Origin: Symsagittifera roscoffensis
Taxonomy: Eukaryota > Xenacoelomorpha > Acoela > Convolutidae
DNA length: 64,000 bases
NCBI RefSeq assembly: GCF_963678635.1
Contig: NC_087068.1
Location: 60,264,872-60,328,871, forward strand
Reading direction: 5' to 3'
Below, in pieces: positions 1 to 12,779 of this stretch (its first letter is position 1; every line of letters starts with the position of its first letter). Under the pieces are notes generated by a model. That model saw nothing but the letters and a program-made list of their open reading frames with translations, was not told the DNA's origin and made no database searches. Both the position numbers and the translations under genes were made by a program.

Positions 1-121
1 GAGGTATTTAAGGTTTGCTTCGTAAAATTGGCGCGCGTAAACCGACGACATGCCTTCTCGTATCATTCGCCTCCTCGTATCATTTGGTCCGGTAAGAGTT
101 TCAGTTCGGGCTTACAAACTT

Positions 122-2481
122 TTAGAAAGGTGTCCCTGAAAGGTTACTTGCGGTGAAGTAACAGGCGCAATCCAGCCAATATGTTTGATAGCAAACTTCA
201 CAAAAAGCTTCGAAGATGGAAGCAAGTAAAAGCACATCTGTAGTCAAGTACAGGTCTTGGTAATCACCAAGTGAACCACACTTCAGTTCTGTGAAAACTT
301 GTAGGGTATGATTGCACTCGCTTTTTGAAACACTCACATACCCTCCTGTTAGACTAATTTTCCACATTGCTCCTGGGAGAAGGCGAGTTTCACGGAATTT
401 TTCGAAGGAGTTGAAGTATGAGCTTTCTGTTTCAACATACGGACTTTTTCAAGTGAGTGGCCGAGATTTTCAAAATATTTCTCCAGCAGAAAACTCATTT
501 CGTTGGGGAAATTATCGACAAGTTTTGCCAACGGCGCTAGCATGAACCTATACGAATCGTTGATCATCAGATTTTTGTAGAGTTATTTGATTTATCCGTT
601 TTTGTCCGTGTACGTTTTCATTTATACTGAGATTGTCAAGGATATTTAATTTTCTTCAGACGCGGGTATTAAGGAAAAAGTGGTTTACGAGTCGCTTTTT
701 GCCAGCGCTTTGATTATAAAGTGTAAATCATAATTTGACAAATTATGAGCTACCACTGGAATGTAATTTGTTGTTTTTCTATCAATGTTACACTCATTGT
801 AAGCCCAACCCAGAAACTCATTGGTGTAATGACAATGATCAAATGTGTCTTTTTTTCTACGTAAATTTGTCTCGCTAACGATTCAAGGGAGCTAATTAGC
901 TCTTCCATCACATTCGGTCCTCTTTTAAGCTCAAACTTGAACAGGTCTTTAGTCCCAAATTCCGTTACTGCTAACGCGTAGCCGCACGGTTGATGGATTT
1001 CAATTGTTTGCGTGCTAGATTTTTTTGGATGAGGTTGCGGTACGTATACTGGTAAGAGCAGTGACTCCAGATCAAAGTAGATTACTCTGGGTACGTACCA
1101 AAGAGCTGTTAAGTTTTTGAACTTGTGGTCATCTTTTCCCAGCTTGGGCCTTGTCATGACGACAACTTCGTCTTGGTAGCACAGTTCTTTATGTCTTCTC
1201 AGAGTTTCGAATGAAGCGCATGTGTGCAAACGTTTGCAGCAAATCTCAGATTCAAATCGGTGCACTTTGTGCGGCACGTACTCGACCAGTTTCTGGAGAT
1301 CACTTATCAACACATAGTGATGTTTTGATCCATTTGTCAGCAGCAACAAATCCACTATCAGGCTAGTAGTGAATATGCTCGATACTCTCATGGTCAACAT
1401 TTCGCCATCGTTGTACCTGAACAGAAAAATTAATTTTTATACCTAGGTTTGGAATGAAATTTAAAGGGTGTTTAATAGGTGAAGAACATTATTGAGGGAA
1501 TTTTAAGATTTTTAGAAGGCAATTGGAATATCCATCAGACCCATTGGTTTTTCGTATTCCCCTTTGATTTTCACAATTCATTCTTTGTTGAGATCGTAGG
1601 TTGAGACTTTGTTTTTCTCCAGCCACCGTCTAGATGTAGAGTAGAGGGCCGGCTCATCCACATTGTGATAATGGGCAACAAAGCAGCAGAGAAAGCAACG
1701 GTCATCATCTTTAGTGTTCATATTTGTGAGCAGAGTAGAAGCTGCGCTGAGTGCATCAGGTAGCTCGAGGTAGGATCCCGCTCTTAATGGTGAGAAGGCC
1801 GCGAAACTGATTTGAAATTTTTCAATTCTGTCAATAAGCCATCCGCTACCATGAGAAGATAACGAATTGACTTGCTTAACCATATGTTCAATCAGTTCCA
1901 AGAATTGATCCCCAGCTATTCCCTCGAAGTACACTGTCAATATCTTAGTGTTCAGAAACAGCATGGTGCTTCCGAAGTTTCCACTGACCCCGTCTTGCAC
2001 AGTGGGACTTTTGATCATTACCATTTCCATGTAGAATTGCACCTTGTTCGGACCCTCTTTGACCCTTTCCAGTATGAGAGCATCTATTTCCTCCTTGTTC
2101 TTTATCATGACTTGAAGTAAATCCATTTTTTTTTCACCAAATTTGAGATCGTATCGACGCAATTTTCCTCTGAACGCGCTTTCCGTTGGAACAGCAGAAG
2201 ACACCGTCTCAATGCCGTCCCAAACTGGCAATGCGTGCTTCTTCAGCAAATGTTGTCCATAGCTTTCCGAGTGAGAAATATTGTATGGCAATAGATACAA
2301 TGACTATTGGAAGTCATGTCATGTACCAGCTCGACGCGCTCTCGGGCTTCCGACAAATTCTCGAGCGATTCGAGACACTCATCGCAAACAGTTTGAGGAG
2401 GAGGGGGAGGAAGGATCTTGTGAACTTTTTGCTCATGTCTTCTCAAGTTTCTTTTAGAGCTCAGTATTTTTCCGCAAAGAA
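122..2481 (-). pseudogene. Polinton/Maverick protein-primed family B DNA polymerase, broken
   Basis: Replicates the element DNA by protein priming in the Polinton family. Reading right to left: a C2H2-like finger segment near 2,446-2,243, a long N-terminal region (2,300-1,578), then a segment with conserved HYVLI, cysteine/histidine residues and the exonuclease I-type FDLES near 1,070 (1,400-750), then DSYRFM-type and YLTTDVLLL blocks (567-122), which lie after the exonuclease domain in this family. The pieces lie in different frames with stops between them, so the gene is dead. The palm motifs would lie left of the window. The N-terminus is cut by a gypsy element at 2,482 and resumes at 8,698. 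Family assignment is firm; exact lesions are inferred from frame changes. Confidence 0.85.
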
Positions 2482-2485
2482 CAGG

Positions 2486-2716
2486 TGTCAGGGGCTACAA
2501 TATGTTCAGTTGTCAATCATCCTAGTTGCTATTCTTTATTTATTATCTCTGAGATTTCTCATACTATAATTAAGTGTGAGTCTGGTGCCTGCCTGTCAAT
2601 CTACTTAACACTGTCTAGCTGTTATGTGTTGACCTCTAGTTCACTCTCTTATTTATGCGAACTAGAATACAGTCAATTGAGTATTTAACAGCCATCGTTT
2701 TTACTAACCCTTGTTA
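2486..2716 (+). repeat. 5' LTR of the gypsy element
   Basis: Begins TGTCAGGGGC and ends CCCTTGTTA, directly followed by a primer-binding-like TGGCGCAGTCAGTGG. Repeated almost exactly at 8,463-8,693. Confidence 0.95.
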
Positions 2717-3656
2717 TGGCGCAGTCAGTGGATGGTGGGGGAAAAACCCCCTTGGAATTGTGGCCTTCTGGCCTCCGAATCAGGCGGAACCGCAACTTTT
2801 ATGGGAACACTGGAAACAACGATTTCATTGGGCGATGGTGGCGAAACATGGACTAGTCTTGTCGGAATACTACTTTGCATCGACATTAACTGAAGCACAG
2901 ATTACTGACCTGGGTGACATTGGTGGAAAACCACGGGCAGAAGGTGAACGTACACTGATATCGAATCTGTACTTATGCCTGGGACATGAGGGACAGAGAG
3001 CCTTGCATAACCAGCATCCACATTTAGATATGGAAACAATACGATACTCACGTTTTTTGGATACCTGTGTAGCTCTTTTTCAAAAAGAGCGGAACGAAAC
3101 GTACGAGATGTACCAGATGTTGTCGAGGAAACAAAAGGAGGGTTCGAGTCTAGAATCGTTCTATGCAGAACTTAGCGGAATGGCGGCAAGATGCAATTTG
3201 GGCACCCAGGAGCGGAAGATGGTGAGAGACATATTTATTTTCAACATGAGGAACAGGGACGCGCAGAACGAGCTGTGTATGGAAACTAAAACCCCGGAGG
3301 AAGCGTTGCGAATCGCAATGTCATATGAAAGAGGAGACAAGTACGCAAGGAGCTACAAGGGCGCAGTATCCACGGGAACAGTGCATCCATCGCCAGGGGG
3401 TTCCCTGCAAATCAAAACGGAACCAGTCAGCAATATTCGTGGATCCAGGGGACGAGGAATGCCAAGGGGACGGGGTCAATATCCAAATCGTGGAGGAGGT
3501 CGAACACAAGATCGAATGCAAGAGCGCAGATGTTACAACTGCGATCAACCGAACTTCACCCCAGAACACCGACAACGATGCCCAGCAAGAGCCGTCACAT
3601 GTAATTTCTGCAAAAAGGTTGGGCACTTTGAGAGGACTTGCCGGGGAAAACGATAA
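2716..3656 (+). pseudogene. gag: Gag of the gypsy element, two zinc knuckles
   Basis: Structural protein of the retroelement particle. The likely start ATG overlaps the end of the LTR (2,716); the first 13 codons lie in another frame from the rest, with the switch in the run of G, A and C near 2,738-2,755. The main frame has a helical capsid-like body and a basic RGRG-rich stretch (about 3,440-3,510). It ends in two nucleocapsid fingers: CYNCDQPN with an unusually long Cys-His spacing, and a canonical CNFCKKVGHFERTC. It stops at 3,654-3,656, just before a run of 16 G. This gag type goes with K02A2.6-like gypsy elements. Confidence 0.8.
2717..2731 (+). promoter_or_regulatory. Candidate primer-binding site
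   Basis: TGGCGCAGTCAGTGG follows the LTR with no spacer and starts with the TGG expected to pair with a tRNA CCA end. The tRNA is not identified. Confidence 0.7.
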
Positions 3657-6600
3657 TCCGGGGGGGGGGGGGGGGACAACCGGTTGTATTGATCCAAGGG
3701 GATGAGCTATTCGAGGAAGAAGATACCCCCTCGGATGACGTGAAGCCCCAAGCTGCAACTAATTCAGTAGGTTTTGTCAAACGAGAACACCACAGCTGGT
3801 CATCAGAAAGTTCAGACGATTACATGGTTATGGCAATTCGACGGAAGAAGGAAACGGTATTGAAAGTTGCTGGGCCTAAACTCAAAATATTCATTAATGG
3901 GCACCGATGAACATTTGGATCGACAGTGGATCGCCGATATCCATTCTAACACTAGAAGATTTGAGAAGAACAGTGGGAAGAGCAGGAATCAACTTAAAGC
4001 AGGATGACACTGGCGATGACGAATTTCGAGACTACAGTAACAATCGGATCAAGATGTTGGGCAGAATGGAACTTGAGTTAGCATCAAACGGCTGGAAGAC
4101 GACAGCAGAAGTCCGAGTCATTGGGGGGACCAGACCATCCATCGTGGGACGTGATTCGATGGGTAAACTTGGACTCCAGTTGATGCAAGCAGATCCAAGG
4201 GGGGAAGTCATGAATATCCAGGGGGCGGAGGACAATTCATGCAAGGAGGGGCACGACGAACCGGAGGATGAGCAGATGGACCAATGGCAATTATACTTCA
4301 GTAAGCTACTCCCAGAACTTTTTACTAGAGTTGGAAAAATTAGGAACTACAAAGTTCAAGCAGAATTTTTCAAAAATCTTGTACCAGTGCAGCAGAAGGG
4401 ACGGAGAGTGCCGGTAACGCTCCAAGAAAAAGTGGACAAAGAAATTGATAAGCTTTTAACCCAGGGACATATAGAAAAATTGAAAGAGTGTCCGGATCGA
4501 TATTTTGTTTCTCCGATCATCATCACCGTAAAAAAAGACGGGTCCGTAAAATTATCATAGGAATCTCGAGAGCTTAATAAACAGGTTCATAAAAACAAAT
4601 ACCAAATGCCAAATATAGAAGAACTTGTAGATACAATAGGACAACTTATTTCGGAGAAAAAACAAGGGGTGGTGTACTTTACTACGATGGACCTAACGTA
4701 CGCGTATGGGCAATTACCGCTTAGTGAAGAAACAAGCGTGCACTGTAACTTTTCTTTGGTGGGCGGACGGTCGACAGGAACTTACCGTTTCTGAACAGGG
4801 TTTTACGGGTTAACGTCAATGCCGGCAGAGTTCCAACGAGTAATGGACTCAATTTTAAACGAACTCCCACAAGCGAACGCGTTTATTGATGATATTTTGG
4901 TTACAACCAAGGGAACGGAAGTAGAACATATCTCCTTGGTTGAAAAGATCCTCCGGAAACTAAACCACGAAAACATATCCTTGAAGTTACCAAAATGCGA
5001 GTTTGCGAAACGAGAATGCAAGTGGCTTGGTCATCGTATAACCGAAACGGGGGTTACGCCTCTTAAACGCAAAACATCGCCGATAGACTCATTAAAGGCT
5101 CCTAAAACAGTCACGCAATTGAAATCATTTATGGGCTCAATCCACAGCTTGCATAAAGATTTACCAGCGATAGCGGAGATGTCAGCTCCATTAAGGCCAC
5201 TCCTCAGCAAGAAAACCGAATATAACTGGACCGCGGAATGTGAAAATGCTTTCCAAAACTTTAAACTGGGGGTAGCAAACATAGTTGAATTAAAACACTT
5301 TGATATTCATAAAGACATTAGAGTTGTTTGCGATGCAAGTCACAATGGCCTTGGAGCGGTTTTAGAGCAATTGGGTACAGAAGGGTGGCGCCCTATATCT
5401 TTTGCATCACGATTCTTAAACGCAGCCGAGAAAAAATATTCCACTAACGAGCTTGAGATGCTGGCGGTGGTATGGGGGCCGAGTATTTCAGAAACTACAT
5501 CCTAGGAAGATCCTTTACAGTTATTACGGATCATAAGGCTTTAATTTCATTACTTAACGGGAATAACAAGAAAAACAAAACATTTTTTTCAAGACTGACA
5601 CGTTGGCTAGACAGACTGATTCCTTTTGACTTTGTAATAGAACACAAACCGGGCGCCAAGATCGGATTGGCAGATTATTTGTCAAGGCATCCTAGCGAAC
5701 CCCCTAAACCGATAAGTCAATATGATAATTTGTTCACCGTGGCAAAAATCGCTTCAATTAGAAAATCCCTTGGTTTCACAAATGATTTAAAACCCCTTGG
5801 TAAACGAAATTATCAGGATATTGAAGAAACTGGTTCTAAAAAGTCTAGACGGTTTTCATCCAATCAAAAGCGAGAACGGATAACATGCATACAACCAGCG
5901 ACGGTTGAGGGCGGAAAGTCATGCGTGAAGACAACGACCAATAGGAAACGACCAATTTGCATAACGCGTAAATCAAAGAAATCCAAGGGATATTCAGTGT
6001 GCTCTGTATATTGTTCCCTTGGAAGACGGTTAAATTTGCCTACATCAAAACACTCAAACAAAATGGATAGCGACTCTAATTGTTCTTTCCCAGTATTTGA
6101 AAATGAAAATGTTGAAAATGTTACAATTGATTCCCAAACTAACACTCAGAATATACTACAACCTCAGATCAACTCTCCGCTTAGATTAGATGAAAATTTA
6201 TTGAGTAGCGATGAAATAACTGTCATTAACCCAGAAATTGTTGCAGTTACTAAAAACACACGGGATTCAAAAATTAAAACAGTACTTTCTATACCTTCGA
6301 AATTTCCAGGCAAGCTTTTTACTACTGTTAATCCGAATCAGCAAATTATATCTATCACTCCCGGTGATTGCAAGGTTATCAAGAAGTCCCAAGCGTTACC
6401 AGAATTTTTTAATTTAGAATTGGTTGCCTCGAACATACCAGCGGATGTGAACTTAGTACGAGTAAAAGAAGCATTGGAGAAGAAGACTAACTTGAAAGAA
6501 GAACTCCCGAAGATTGGGAAGTACTGGGCTCAATACGGTAACGATCTGTCGTTACGGGACGATTGTGTGTGGTTGGATGGACGGTTGGTCATCCATTTGA

Positions 6601-7365
6601 CTTTACAAGTCGCAGTTGAATCGCGGATACACTATTACCATCACGGTAAAAGAAATATGTACGAAGCAGCGCGTGACGTCTGGTATCCCTACATGTACCG
6701 CAGTTTGGCAGCAAAGGCCACGTACTGTCAGCAGTGCACGGAAGCGGGTAAGAACCTAAAATCGTTATTACCCATGAGGGACATGGGTAAGGTCCCTGAA
6801 CCAAGGGAACCCAATGAATGTTTACAGTTGGATTTCTGGTGGCCAATAAATTACTTAAATGAGAGCAAGAAATATGTTTTGGTTGCTACAGACCGATTCT
6901 CAAGGTGGCCGTCAGCAATGGTTACTACCACTAATACGTCAGATAAAGTCTTAAAATTCCTTGATAAATACATAACGCATCATGGAGTACCTCGGAAGAT
7001 CCACGTTGATCAGGGATCATGTTTTACATCTAATAAATTTAAAAGCTTCTGTAACAAAGAAGGCATCGAGCTAATGTACTCCCCAGTGATTGATCATCGA
7101 GGCACGGGTCCGTTGAACGGACATTAGGATTTTGAAGAATTTTGTCTTAAGATATGCGACAGAAAAAGAGCATAAGTCTCTAGAATCTATGGTCGATAAA
7201 GCGCTAGTCGCCCTACGATTCTCCAAAAATGCAACTACTAAATTAACACCTTTTGAAGCTCACCACGGCAGGGAGGCCAACACCGTTTTACGAAACCTTA
7301 CGAAAAAACCAAGTTTGAAAAATTTGAATTGGAGGAACGTCTTAAAACAAAATGTTTGTGTTTAG
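3638..7365 (+). pseudogene. pol: Pol of the gypsy element: protease, RT, RNase H, integrase
   Basis: Processes, copies and integrates the element. Protease active site IDSGSP is near 3,919; a frame change occurs beside the TGA at 3,908. RT follows, with the catalytic FIDD near 4,884. In-frame stops lie at 4,558-4,560 (TAG) and 4,792-4,794 (TGA); the frame is otherwise continuous to about 5,475, where a G run shifts it. RNase H ends with VITDHKAL near 5,520-5,545. Integrase shows an HHCC-type finger (about 6,625-6,750), DFWWP and DQGSCF catalytic blocks, then a frameshift just before the expected glutamate near 7,105-7,130. A last segment runs 7,132-7,365. At least five lesions make it inactive as read. 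Confidence 0.88.
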
Positions 7366-8282
7366 ACGAAACTGATCCTGAGATGAGTAAAGTTGCATTC
7401 CCTCAGCATTCGAATTGGGAGGAGAGGTCTGACTTAACATACGCTCCAGCTTTGCGAAGGGCTCCTATCACGCTGGATGGTGATCAGCAAATGGACACAT
7501 GTCCAGGAGAGGTATCGGGAGTTGCCCCAAAAATCCAAGGGAGTAGAGACACTGGCCCTAACATCCAGGGGAGTGGAGGAGAACACAACCTATACCAGCG
7601 TACCACCAGCAAGACCCTAAATCGGTACAAATTACTAAAATCCAATGTAATCTCTGAATCCGAACATACTTTAAAACTTAAAAACGGATCCGTTCTTAGG
7701 AAAAGTGCAGTGGCATCAAAACCGAAACCCAACCTTCCCAAGAAACGGAAGCCGGCTACGCTCAAGGATATGTTAGCGAGCGCAAGGAAAGGGGCGGTCG
7801 TGAGCCCGAAATCAAAAAGAGCAAAGGCCATGCAGACGGTACAAGTAGCCACCTTCGAGTCCGACGGTTCGGATACTGAAGACTATCAGCCATTGAATAT
7901 CATCCCTGCAAGACTACCGGTAGAAATGCTAGCGAGACGCGAAGCAACTGCGGCGGGACAAGGCCCAAGCGGCAGTACGGCAGTAGTGGAACGAGGAACG
8001 GGAGCTAAAGCCAAATCCAGAGTGACAAGAGCGAAGCGAGAAAAAGGGGGCCAAAGAAAACAAGTGAAGGAAAGCCAGGAACGTCCAGTGTTAGTGGCGC
8101 GAGAGTGCCTTGTAATTAGTAGTCAAGAAGAAGACGTTGAATCGGGCAGTCAAAGTGAAAGCTCGGGAACCAGAAGGAGTACTAGAAGAAGAAAGCCAGT
8201 AGACAAAATGGGAGGAGTCATGATCGATACTATCCAGGGGGTGGAACAAACAGGAAAACATCCAGGGGGAGAAGGAAAATGA
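7329..8282 (+). pseudogene. C-terminal Pol tail, basic and low complexity
   Basis: Continues pol in a third frame after a shift near 7,345. The first 40 residues fit the region after integrase in this gypsy group. The rest is lysine/arginine-rich (for example RRSTRRRKP) with acidic serine stretches and no domain I recognise. It stops 180 bases before the 3' LTR. It could be an integrase tail or a separate accessory protein; the former is more likely because no start codon context is evident. Confidence 0.6.
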
Positions 8283-8462
8283 ATCTTATTTTACACTCAA
8301 TGAAAAACTCATTAACCCAGGGAGAGGGATGGTAATAAGCCTAAAACTCAAGTTTGTTAAAACTCAAGTTTGTTGTATCGTAGTTGAGGCGGCAGGTTGA
8401 AGGTGTAGTTATTATATTAAATTTAAATTACTATGTATTTAAATTTTACATCCATACGGAAA

Positions 8463-8693
8463 TGTCAGGGGCTACAATATGTTCAGTTGTCAATCATCCT
8501 AGTTGCTATTCTTTATTTATTATCTCTGAGATTTCTCATACTATAATTAAGTGTGAGTCTGGTACCAGCCTGTCAATCAACTTAACACTGTCTAGCTGTT
8601 ATGTGTTGACCTCTAGTTCACTCTCTTATTTATGCGAACTAGAATACAGTCAATTGAGTATTTAACAGCCATCGTTTTTACTAACCCTTGTTA
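8463..8693 (+). repeat. 3' LTR of the gypsy element
   Basis: Same length as 2,486-2,716 and about 99% identical. No clear polypurine tract precedes it: the 60 bases before it are AT-rich. Confidence 0.95.
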
Positions 8694-8697
8694 CAGG

Positions 8698-8755
8698 TAT
8701 CGCGATAGAAGTAGAGTTCGGCATCATCTGTTGAAGTTACCGAAGTAGTTTAAGA
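8698..8755 (-). pseudogene. N-terminal remainder of the interrupted Polinton polymerase
   Basis: Read leftwards this stretch gives about 20 residues ending RDTCS, then meets the finger residues CGKIL encoded left of the gypsy insertion, with a small frame slip. The split C-x-x-C pair suggests the gypsy element landed within one C2H2 finger. Confidence 0.5.
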
Positions 8756-10606
8756 AAGTTCCAAGAATGAAGTAAAACTGGTTATGAAAAAGCAAAAGCG
8801 AGAATTGACTAGGACTAAAAACTTTGCGGGTAAGGGCAATTAGAAGCCTTTAATGAGAGTTATACTTCGCCGTGAACTTGACAAAAATTACTTTCTTTTC
8901 AGAAAACAGGGTTAATTACAGCTTTAAGCTCTAAATGCCTCATCACTCTGTTCAAGTGCAAGGCTCAAGTATACTAAAAACTGATTCAGTTACAGCCTCA
9001 AACATTTGCTGTTAATTTTAAGGGATAACGCTTAGTTTTTTTAAAGTTTGGTGACTTTTAGGGGACTGGTTTAGATTTTCAATAAACATTCCAGCACTAA
9101 ATTACAAAAACTAAAGCTTAGAAAGATTCAGATTGAGCCAAAAAACTTTTCTGTCTAATTTTAACTGTGAAACAGTAATTTTCTAATAATTTCAAGCCCA
9201 TTTCTTGGTTTGCCTCATCAGGTATAATAAAAAGTAGAAATATGAGAAAAAAGTGTTCAGAAAATAAAGCCCTCAACTATATAATTAAACTGAAATAAAA
9301 AAGTTAACTTAAAAAATGAAAACTTTGCAAATTAGACACCTTGATAGTTGCCGATGCATGGTAAGCATAGATTGTCATTTGATGGGTAAAAGATAACGGA
9401 CTCAAAGTTTCCTTCAAGTGATTCAGTGTCCCGTGAAACATTTCATATCATGTCCTTCGAAACATTAAGGTATGGCCGCTTGGTTTAAGGAGCAATAGCT
9501 AACCCGGCGTTGCGCGTCGCTACGCTCCTCGGGAACAGCTACCGTTCTGTAAATTCAAGTGAGAATTTTTTTTTCTTTCTTTTCTCAAACTTATTATGTT
9601 GTGAAAAAAGGAGAAGCAAATTAAATGAAATGTCTTTAAAATCTATCAACAAAAAACCAGTAAGCTTTATAGGATCTCGACCACAGTTCTACTGGTCGTG
9701 TTCGAAACTTAAAAAACATAAGTTTTAAACTTTTTTCACTCATTTTCAGTTTAAATTGTTCGTTCTCATTTTAACGATGTGGTTTAAAATTGTTTGAAAA
9801 TTTTGATACCTAAATAGGACAAGCGTAGAAAATAAAAAACAATTACAGCCCAATCAATGAGAGTAGACGCTTGAAAATTTTTGATTTTCTGAGAAAATCT
9901 GATTTTTGTGTAAATATTTATAAAAATATTTGGAAAAAATTTGTTGCCTACAAATCCATTGAAACAATCCTCAACCAGTTTGCCTTAAATTTCTGAGCAG
10001 GGTTAAGGGTCATGTTCATTTTTCGAAAAAAAAATAAAGAAAAAAAAAATTGACAGTTTTACACCCAAAAACATGTATATGAATGTGATAGAAAGCAGAA
10101 TTATGGCTTTAAACACTCTCTTTGTTACTTTGCGTAAGACCTGGCAAATCCCACCGGGCATAAAGTATAATGGGAGAGAGATCAGGGAGTGTTTGATGAA
10201 AAAAAACAAATAAACATGCTTGGACTAGCAACAAGAAAATGTTGGACCCTTCCATACTTATCTTTGTTTTGAAAGGAAAGCAATATCCTGACAAGGATAT
10301 TCCAAACGGGGTTCACTACTGAGCAAGTGTATTTATCTCTCTCTCTCTCTCATTCTTTCTCAAATAACAATTTTAGCGAAAAATTATTTTCGATTCATGA
10401 TTTTTTCTAGTTTTTCAGGTTTTTCTCTAACATTTTGCTGAAAACTTTACAGGGCAAAATTTAAATGATCTATGGAGTAAAATAAAAACTGAGACAAATA
10501 ATATACACGCGGTATCGTTAAAACAGCTTAAAAATCAGATCAAACAAAAAAATATATATAAGACCTTGGAATAATATTTGAAACAAAGGAAAGTTTTCTG
10601 TTTAAG
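8756..10606. other. Non-coding, AT-rich Polinton spacer
   Basis: No convincing gene. Contains the left arm of an inverted repeat (about 9,430-9,545), several poly-T/A runs and a short TC microsatellite near 10,336. Confidence 0.6.
9430..9545 (+). repeat. Left arm of a degenerate inverted repeat
   Basis: Contains TTCGAAACATTAAG, TTGGTTT, GCAATAGCTAA and CCGGCGTTGC. The same blocks occur in the same order on the opposite strand at about 12,925-13,045. Similarity by eye is about 75-80%. Confidence 0.65.
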
Positions 10607-11242
10607 TTATGAGAACTCTCGAAACTCTAGTTTTCTCTTTTTTGGCGCATAGCAAAATGCATTTGGAGGGATGCCTTGCATGAGATCTGGGGTCATTAGA
10701 TCAATTGTTTCGGCACTCGATGAAACCCGAGCATCCGAATAGGAAGTTGATTGTTCTGGAGTTGAAACTGCTACCCTAACAAACGACTCGGGAGACATTG
10801 CTGTCTGAATATCCCAGTACGCTTTGAGCTCTGCATAATCACGAATACATCCCTCTTGATTTTCATACAACGGCATTGACTCGCAGTCATATGCAAAGAG
10901 ATTTTTTCTGGGAGAATGCTCGAGCGAGGTTGTGTCGTTTATCTCAGTCTTTTCTAATGCCGGATAGCTCTCATGAATAGTGCAACTCTCGTACATTCGT
11001 TTTCGATTCTGTCGAAGTAGATCGATGTGATCAAGGAGGTAGTTCGGTAGCATGATAGGATTTTTTGTAGTCCATTCCTCGTTCTGATTCCCGTCGTTTT
11101 TTTTTCATTGAACGGACTTGCTGTAGACGGAGAGACTCTCTTTCTGCTGATGGATGACTGCAATCGACTCTCTCGTGTATGTTTGGTAGATAATTGTTCT
11201 TTCTCGATCAGACACTGATATTATTTGTAAAGTACTAGTCAT
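10607..11242 (-). pseudogene. Unknown Polinton-associated protein, one in-frame stop
   Basis: From ATG at 11,242 the frame runs 212 codons to 10,607 with a single TGA at 11,107-11,105 (codon 46). The protein has a helical N-terminal half and an acidic, serine/threonine-rich middle with DLMTPDLMQG, and ends in a basic KKRKLEF cluster that could be a nuclear signal. I do not recognise a domain. It lies between polymerase and protease, on the same strand as the other Polinton genes, so it is probably an element gene. The second half could also start at the in-frame ATG at 11,053. Confidence 0.5.
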
Positions 11243-11866
11243 GATTTCAAGATGCTTAAAGTTTTGTTAAACTAAAATGACTGAACTACCGAGATGAAAT
11301 TGAGAGATTGAAAAGTATTAAAAGTTTAATAATGAGAATGAGATCAGGAACGGGGTGGAATGGTTCAATTGGGTCAAAGCTAAAAACTTTTTAGACGCGG
11401 CTTTCAAATTTTATTAATTTTTTACGCATGAGGACTGAGGTCATCTTAAGAACGAAAGTGAAAACCCGATTTTTTAAGTTTATGTGATAGCTTTATTATA
11501 GTGGCTACGGGCGAAAGCACTCAAGTTCAAGTTTTCATGATAGTTTGCCAGACAATCTTTGTCATGCTGTTAAAGATTCCTTACCATGGTTCATAGCAGT
11601 TTTTCAATTAACCATCACAATAAAAATACTAGAAGGTTTTTAGAGTATATCCGGGGGAAAAAGTAACTAAATAGCCATATAAAAAGTGGCTTATCGTTAG
11701 AGATATTATATCATCGGTTATTAATTTTTTTCATTATGGCTTAAGGCGCTCCTAAAAGTTTTCACCTAAATTTTTACTTTGAGAGCGCATGATCTGTCTT
11801 GTATTCTGTGATCAGTCATTCTTCAAAGTTCCACACTAAAAACCAGTTGATTGTTTTTCTTTTATA
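11243..11866. other. Non-coding spacer between divergent genes
   Basis: AT-rich, no gene seen. It separates the minus-strand gene ending at 11,242 from plus-strand genes starting at 11,867, so it may hold divergent promoters; I could not pick out a convincing TATA box. Confidence 0.5.
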
Positions 11867-12154
11867 ATGTACGCTTCTCTTGAAACGGATGTTGACTATT
11901 TCGATGATTTCAGGGAAATATCTTCGAACGATAAACGTTTATTTAGAGTCGGTGTAAACACATTCTCACAAACGGGTACTTATTTAACTATAAAATTGTA
12001 CAAAAAACGAACTTTCAAGTATCGACAATGAATAACTTTGTCAACTAGTGAACTCGAGTCCTTGACGGACAATTATACAAAAATCAAAAGATTGACGGAA
12101 GAAAAAAATTGCGATTTGACTGAAAAAATTAGAAAAAAGAGAAGCAAATCCTAA
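11867..12154 (+). pseudogene. Small PC4-like single-strand-binding candidate, one in-frame stop
   Basis: ATG at 11,867 opens 95 codons with one TGA at 12,029-12,031 and a TAA end at 12,152. The order FRVGV, then YLTIKLYKKRTFKY, then LSTSELESLTD fits the PC4/p15 pattern: curved beta strands with basic residues, then a strand and a helix with the leucine-serine-threonine entry. Polintons often carry short proteins of this kind, perhaps binding single-stranded DNA during protein-primed replication. This is a fold guess from pattern, not a firm assignment. Confidence 0.45.
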
Positions 12155-12266
12155 AAAACTTCATGCTCTGAAAAGGAATGCGAACGTGAAAACGATGATA
12201 ACTGTAGTGCTGTGTAACATGATTAATTCGTTATTCTACTGAAACTTCAAAGCAGGGGTTGAAGCA

Positions 12267-12779
12267 ATGTATGAGAAATCCCCTGATTATATCAAACACT
12301 TTCGTAAAAATTACAAATTTTTCATCCTGAATCATGAACTCAACTTCTCAGACTTCGCTTCAAAATCAATTTTTGCAGTATCCTCCCTTTCGAATAAATT
12401 AGATTTTTGCAATCATTAGATCAACAAGGAAAAATTTTATCATGTGCTGGTCGAATTAACAAAAGAGTCTACCGAGTTACTAAACAAGATGACTTCAAAA
12501 GCCTTCGTTGTCCCTGGTCTTCTCTCTACACTCAAATATTTGTATTTGAGTTGCTCCAACTATGAATTGTCCGGCCCTCTGATGGAAAAACTGAGAATAG
12601 CTGTGAATTATAACTCCATCAACAACCTTGATAATAGTGCTGTTCCAGTTCGGAGACGATTGCCTCAAGTTTGCTTCGGCTCGCAGTCTAAATCTGTTCA
12701 AACTCCTCAAACTGACCTAATTACTGACAAAACAATTGAACGCTTTACTAATATTTTGAATGGTAAAAAATGCTGCTAA
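12267..12779 (+). pseudogene. Unknown plus-strand Polinton protein, one in-frame stop
   Basis: ATG at 12,267 opens a 170-codon frame with a TAG at 12,417-12,419 and an end at 12,779. It has a helical N-terminus (HFRKNYKFF), a leucine-rich centre and ends KKCC. A shorter reading from 12,444 avoids the stop, but the upstream residues look protein-like. No domain recognised. It follows the PC4-like gene by 112 bases on the same strand, so both may share a transcript. Confidence 0.45.

Larger units (their letters stand above)
2482..8697 (+). mobile_element. Ty3/gypsy LTR retrotransposon with 4-bp target duplication
   Basis: Two 231-bp direct repeats (2,486-2,716 and 8,463-8,693) enclose gag and pol on the plus strand. 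The bases CAGG at 2,482-2,485 are repeated at 8,694-8,697 as target-site duplication. The two LTRs differ at only about three positions, all within the stretch around 2,585-2,602, which suggests a fairly recent insertion compared with the Polinton it sits in. The gag-pol frame nevertheless has several stops and frameshifts, some of them in homopolymers. Confidence 0.95.

Noticed and set aside
3321-3780. Minus-strand proline/serine-rich frames opposite gag
   Set aside because: Mirror frames of the zinc-knuckle gag sequence and its G run.
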